Below, in pieces: positions 61,349 to 64,000 of a stretch of 64,000 nucleotides of DNA (the stretch's first letter is position 1; each line of letters starts with the position of its first letter). Below the pieces are notes generated by a model that did not search any database, was not told where the DNA came from, and saw nothing but the letters and a program-made list of their open reading frames with translations. The stretch covers positions 25,408,194 to 25,472,193 of the forward strand of contig CM038703.1 in NCBI GenBank assembly GCA_021613375.1, in the 5' to 3' direction. The position numbers and the translations under genes were made by a program. This stretch comes from Megaleporinus macrocephalus (taxonomy: Eukaryota > Chordata > Actinopteri > Characiformes > Anostomidae).

Positions 61349-61408
61349 GCTGGAGATATAGCTGAAGACATGGCTGGGGACATAGCTGGAGACATAGCCG
61401 CCAACATA
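61349..61408 (+). repeat. 12-bp tandem repeat x 5
   Basis: Units resemble GCTGGAGACATA with one to five differences each. In one frame they read PAGDIAEDMAGDIAGDIAAN then IAA and a stop, but there is no supporting exon context. Confidence 0.75.
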
Positions 61409-61839
61409 GCAGCTTAGAGCTATGCTAGCAGCAAGAAAAACAGCATCATTTCATGTAGGTTAGTTTTCAAGGTGTGGTTGAAGATGGTCAAATACTAAAT
61501 ACTCAAGTCCTCCAATTTGTATAAGCATTCCAGATACCAAAAATGATGTGCACAAGCAGTAGTTCTTTATAATGAATATGCCACATGAGTAAAGGGCACC
61601 CACATAAAGTTGTCATGACGATGGACATGATCTTGAATAATTGTTCATAATTACTTATTTCCATGAAATGAAAATTGGATCAAAATTGGCAAATGTAACC
61701 TTCATAACAAATGACACCTATTGTAGTAAGCATTTATAAACATTTATGTAGGATTGTCAGTTGTCATGACAGGTGTCATGTAGGTGTCACGTGGCCTTGA
61801 AAACAGTACCCTACAATAAAGTGGAATGTGGTGGTGCTG
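61409..61839 (+). other. Intron 1, no recognisable gene
   Basis: Non-coding. A short tandem GTTGTCATGACAGGTGTCAT then GTAGGTGTCACGTGG is at 61761-61795. Confidence 0.35.
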
Positions 61840-62690
61840 AAAACGGTGGCAGCTGGGATACCTCTCAGAGTCAGTGGGCAAAGTCAGTATTACAGGACTG
61901 CTTTCAGTGTACTGGGACATATTTAAAACTGCAGCAACCACAGACTCTCTGGTTGATGTAAATTAATATGCAACATCTATCACTGGATTCATCAAGATGT
62001 GTGTGGATAATTGACTTATACAAAGCAAGTTTACACACTGCCAAAACAAAAGCCATGAATAAACAGTGAAGTCCGCAGTCTGCTGAAAGCACATGATGCA
62101 CCCTTTAAATCTGGCAACAGTGAGGTACTCAAAGCTCCCTAAATGCTGGCATCAGGGCTGCAAAGCACAAATACAGTACACAAGTCTCAGTGACCATAGA
62201 CGCCTCCCTCCCTGCTAAACTGAACAACTTCTATGCCTGCTCAGGCCCAGTCAGCTAAAATTGCCCTGCCCCCTTGCAGGGAGGAGCCAGTACTCATTCT
62301 AGCAGCAGATGGGGTGAGGAAAGCAGTAACAAGGGTCTCAACTCAGAAGGCAGCAGGCCCTGACGGTATTCCAGGACGGGCCCAAAAAGCGACCACCAAC
62401 TAGCTGGCTGATAACGTCACGAACATCTTCAGCCTTTCCCTGGCACAGTCTGCTGTTCCTGCCTGCCTTAAAGACACAACCATCACCCCCATTCCAAAGA
62501 AGACCATCATCTCCTGTATGCATTAATACCACCCCATCGCTCTCACACCCAGTGAGTGATGAAATGCTTCAAGAGATCCTCACCCATATAAGGAGGAATC
62601 TTTCCAGCACCTTGGACCCCCATCAGTTTGCATACCATGCAAACAGATCCACTGATGATGCAGTCTCTCTATCCTGGCTACCTCAACCAT
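61840..62690 (+). mobile_element. Rex1-like LINE (jockey/CR1 group) fragment
   Basis: Broken frames in order give QWAKSVLQDCFQCT, TYTKQVYTLPKQKP, INSEVRSLLKAHDAPFKSG and TQKAAGPDGIPGRA, the start of the reverse-transcriptase domain. They continue IFSLSLAQSAVPACLKDTTI, TPIPKKT, YHPIALTP, and LDPHQFAYHANRSTDDAVSL, then stop at about 62690. That covers the linker and fingers only; the YxDD palm is absent. Many stops. It lies in the intron 250 bp before exon 2 of the nectin-family gene, in the same orientation. Confidence 0.8.
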
Positions 62691-62940
62691 TGTACCTATC
62701 CAGTATGTACACTTAAGCTGTATTCGTTATACTACATATTCATTCCTCTACCATATATTTATGTTTATTTATGCTAACTGCTGTTTTCACCAGTTCCAGC
62801 CACATTCTGACATTGGCAGTGGCAGTTACTGCCTGTGCACGTCTTGTACTTACTGGCTTTTAACAGAGATCTTGAATGTGGTTCTGATTTACTCCAGATT
62901 TGTTTTTTATGTTGCTCAACATTTTTCCTTCTTCCCCAAC
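62691..62940 (+). other. Intron 1 end
   Basis: Non-coding. The frames starting at 62761 and 62835 run across the splice site in wrong frames and are shadows of exon 2. Confidence 0.5.
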
Positions 62941-62942
62941 AG

Positions 62943-63052
62943 TGGTTTGGAGTCAGCGTGTGCGGGTGCTGCCCGAGGTGGAGGCCTATCCAAATGAATC
63001 TGTTAAGCTGCACTGTGAATTCATGAACCCAGGAAGTACTAAACTTACACAG
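62943..63052 (+). CDS. nectin2-like: Nectin-family gene, exon 2 (first half of the N-terminal Ig V domain)
   Basis: A pyrimidine-rich acceptor (CCTTCTTCCCCAACAG, AG at 62941-62942) precedes 110 bases that, with the single base from exon 1, give 37 codons and end in phase 0 at a donor (ACACAG|GTACTA). The peptide begins VVWSQRVRVLPEVEAYPNES and continues VKLHCEFMNPGSTKLTQ. Visible elements are the end of the signal peptide, strand A (VRVLPEV, as in the mature start of nectin-2), an N-glycosylation sequon NES, and strand B with the Ig cysteine (LHCEF). The C-x-F-x-N-P pattern followed by K-x-T-Q resembles nectin V domains. The family then continues V-[ST]-W; here the reading frame runs into a stop at 63074-63076, so the rest of the domain must be in an exon right of the window. 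JAM-like proteins are the main alternative because they share a P-E-V...VKL start, but the region after the cysteine favours nectin. Nectin-2 is the closest paralogue by eye. Confidence 0.82.
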
Positions 63053-63280
63053 GTACTAACAGTGTTACTCATGTAGTCAATTAATGTAGTCAGTGAAAGT
63101 TCACCATTTAGTAAGGAAGTCAGTCTGAGATAAAGTCAACTAATGTCAGTAATGAAGTCAGTTTGGATTTCAAGTGAGACAATTAGTGATGTAGCCATTT
63201 ATTACATTCAAAATACATTTAAAGGCTGCTGTGTCAGCTGCGGTGTTGCCAAGTTATATATGGACATCCAACCAGTTGCC
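63053..63280 (+). other. Start of intron 2
   Basis: Follows the donor GTACTA. Non-coding, with a repeated GTCAG/AGTCA phrase (63075-63170). Confidence 0.6.
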
Positions 63281-63600
63281 ATGCCTGGGCAAGGCAAGTT
63301 TATTTATATAGCACCTTTTTGTACACTGCGGTCATTCAGTGTGCTTTACAAATGAGAAAATACAGTGATGATCCAAAGATGAGCCTAAAAAGATACAGAA
63401 GAGTGGAAATAAAACATGATTCAAATATGATTAAAACATTATATTTGAAAAAACGAAAATTAAACAAAAAAAGTGCTGTCACAGGACAGAAGTGTTGCAG
63501 AGCTTACATGAGATGGAGATAACATGATGGTACAGTGTTTTAAATTGAGCTGAAATCTGCACAAACATTCTTATGCTCTCTGTCAACTGATTCCATCCCT
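63281..63600 (+). repeat. Dispersed fish repeat with GGCAAGTTTATTTATATAGC core
   Basis: GGGCAAGGCAAGTTTATTTA then TATAGCACCTTTTTGTACAC and GTGCTTTACAAATGAGAAAA is a very common fish repeat start; the following A-rich part (GAGTGGAAATAAAACATGAT) belongs to the same unit. No coding capacity. Confidence 0.6.
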
Positions 63601-64000
63601 GCTTCTACTTCTAACTAAATAGTTCCTACAATGTATCTTACACTTATTGGCCATTTTAAACTACATCTACATGAAAGGTTTACAATAATGACAGTCCATT
63701 TGTTGCTATACAGTATTGTAGTCGCTCTCTTTTCCCCTGACCATAAATGGAAAGGTGTTACCATAAGACCACTGATACATATTATTTAAGGGGTCAACCT
63801 TTCTTGGTATAGCAGTAACACAGATATAGTAGTAACATGAGTGTTGTGAGCATGTGTTGCTGGAGTTTTAAACTAGAGGATGACTAACACAAATTGTGCT
63901 ACAACAAATGAGCTACTCTGATCAGTAAGAGATCACAGTGGTGTATTAGTAAGGTCAGTATTTAAATGTAATATCAGTTCTCTTGTACATCTTGTACATT
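63601..64000 (+). other. Intron 2, no recognisable gene
   Basis: Non-coding to the window edge. The next exon, expected to begin with the V-S/T-W strand C of the V domain, is not within the window. Confidence 0.45.

Larger units (their letters stand above)
20933..62942 (+). other. Intron 1 of the nectin-family gene (about 42.0 kb)
   Basis: It is bounded by GTAAAG at 20933 and by a polypyrimidine tract and CAG at 62942. CTCAAC near 62915-62920, about 24 bases before the AG, is a plausible branch point. No convincing internal protein-coding exon was seen; long frames inside it are low-complexity or transposon-derived. A very long first intron separating signal-peptide and V-domain exons is common in cell-adhesion Ig genes. 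Contents are itemised in the other entries. Alternative first exons or non-coding transcripts cannot be excluded from sequence alone. Confidence 0.78.

Noticed and set aside
62835..63026. 63-codon frame overlapping exon 2
   Set aside because: It crosses the acceptor in a different frame. The phase-matched reading from exon 1 gives the nectin-like peptide instead.
1..64000. CRISPR array, operon, riboswitch or prokaryotic mobile element
   Set aside because: No regularly spaced repeats and no bacterial-type gene arrangement; introns and repeats are vertebrate.
1..64000. tRNA or other small RNA genes
   Set aside because: No A-box/B-box pair with a foldable cloverleaf was convincing by eye; a tRNA or miRNA scan would be needed to exclude them fully.

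Overview
The window is vertebrate nuclear DNA: AT-rich and very low in coding density, with GT-AG introns, (TA)n and (GT)n microsatellites, and transposon families typical of ray-finned fish (Tc1/mariner, DIRS1-like, Ty3/gypsy, L1-, L2- and Rex1-like LINEs, hAT-type non-autonomous elements). The dispersed repeat at 21.9-22.4 kb resembles one I associate with otophysan fishes (characins, catfishes, electric fishes), so an otophysan teleost is my best guess. That placement is recognition from memory, not a measured result.

I can support only one cellular gene. It is on the + strand and belongs to the nectin family, closest to nectin-2. Exon 1 (CDS 20884-20932) encodes the start of the signal peptide. 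Exon 2 (62943-63052) finishes the signal peptide and encodes the first strands of the N-terminal V-type immunoglobulin domain. The splice phases match exactly. Intron 1 is about 42.0 kb and fills most of the window; the rest of the gene lies beyond the right edge. A GC-rich promoter with a perfect CRE palindrome, GC boxes and an ETS-type site precedes exon 1, and the leader contains a 17-codon upstream ORF.

Layout: 1-4.3 kb is a pile-up of broken elements (L2-type LINE 3' end, 5'-truncated Tc1 transposase, DIRS1-like tyrosine-recombinase region fused to a Ty3/gypsy gag, then that element's LTR). 4.6-8.9 kb is a decayed L1-like LINE on the minus strand with both ORFs recognisable and an internal deletion. 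9.2-11.7 kb holds small repeats and a solo LTR. 11.8-16.4 kb is a nested island: an outer element with CAGA-type ends contains a complete non-autonomous hAT-like element and a nearly complete Tc1-like element. 16.9-20.3 kb holds more small repeats, including a 331-bp MITE. 20.4-20.9 kb is the promoter and exon 1. 20.9-62.9 kb is intron 1, with Tc1 relics, a second copy of the L2-type 3' region, microsatellites, long purine or pyrimidine tracts and a few stretches that could be conserved regulatory DNA. A Rex1-like LINE fragment ends about 250 bp before exon 2, and another dispersed repeat starts about 230 bp after it.

I found no CRISPR array, rRNA or convincing tRNA, and no evidence of a previously undescribed multi-gene system. 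The observations most worth following are the split V-domain exon of the nectin gene, a housekeeping-type promoter cluster (ZNF143, CRE and NRF1-like sites) buried in the transposon island, the chimeric DIRS/gypsy junction, and two perfect hairpins lying back to back at 59.36-59.41 kb.
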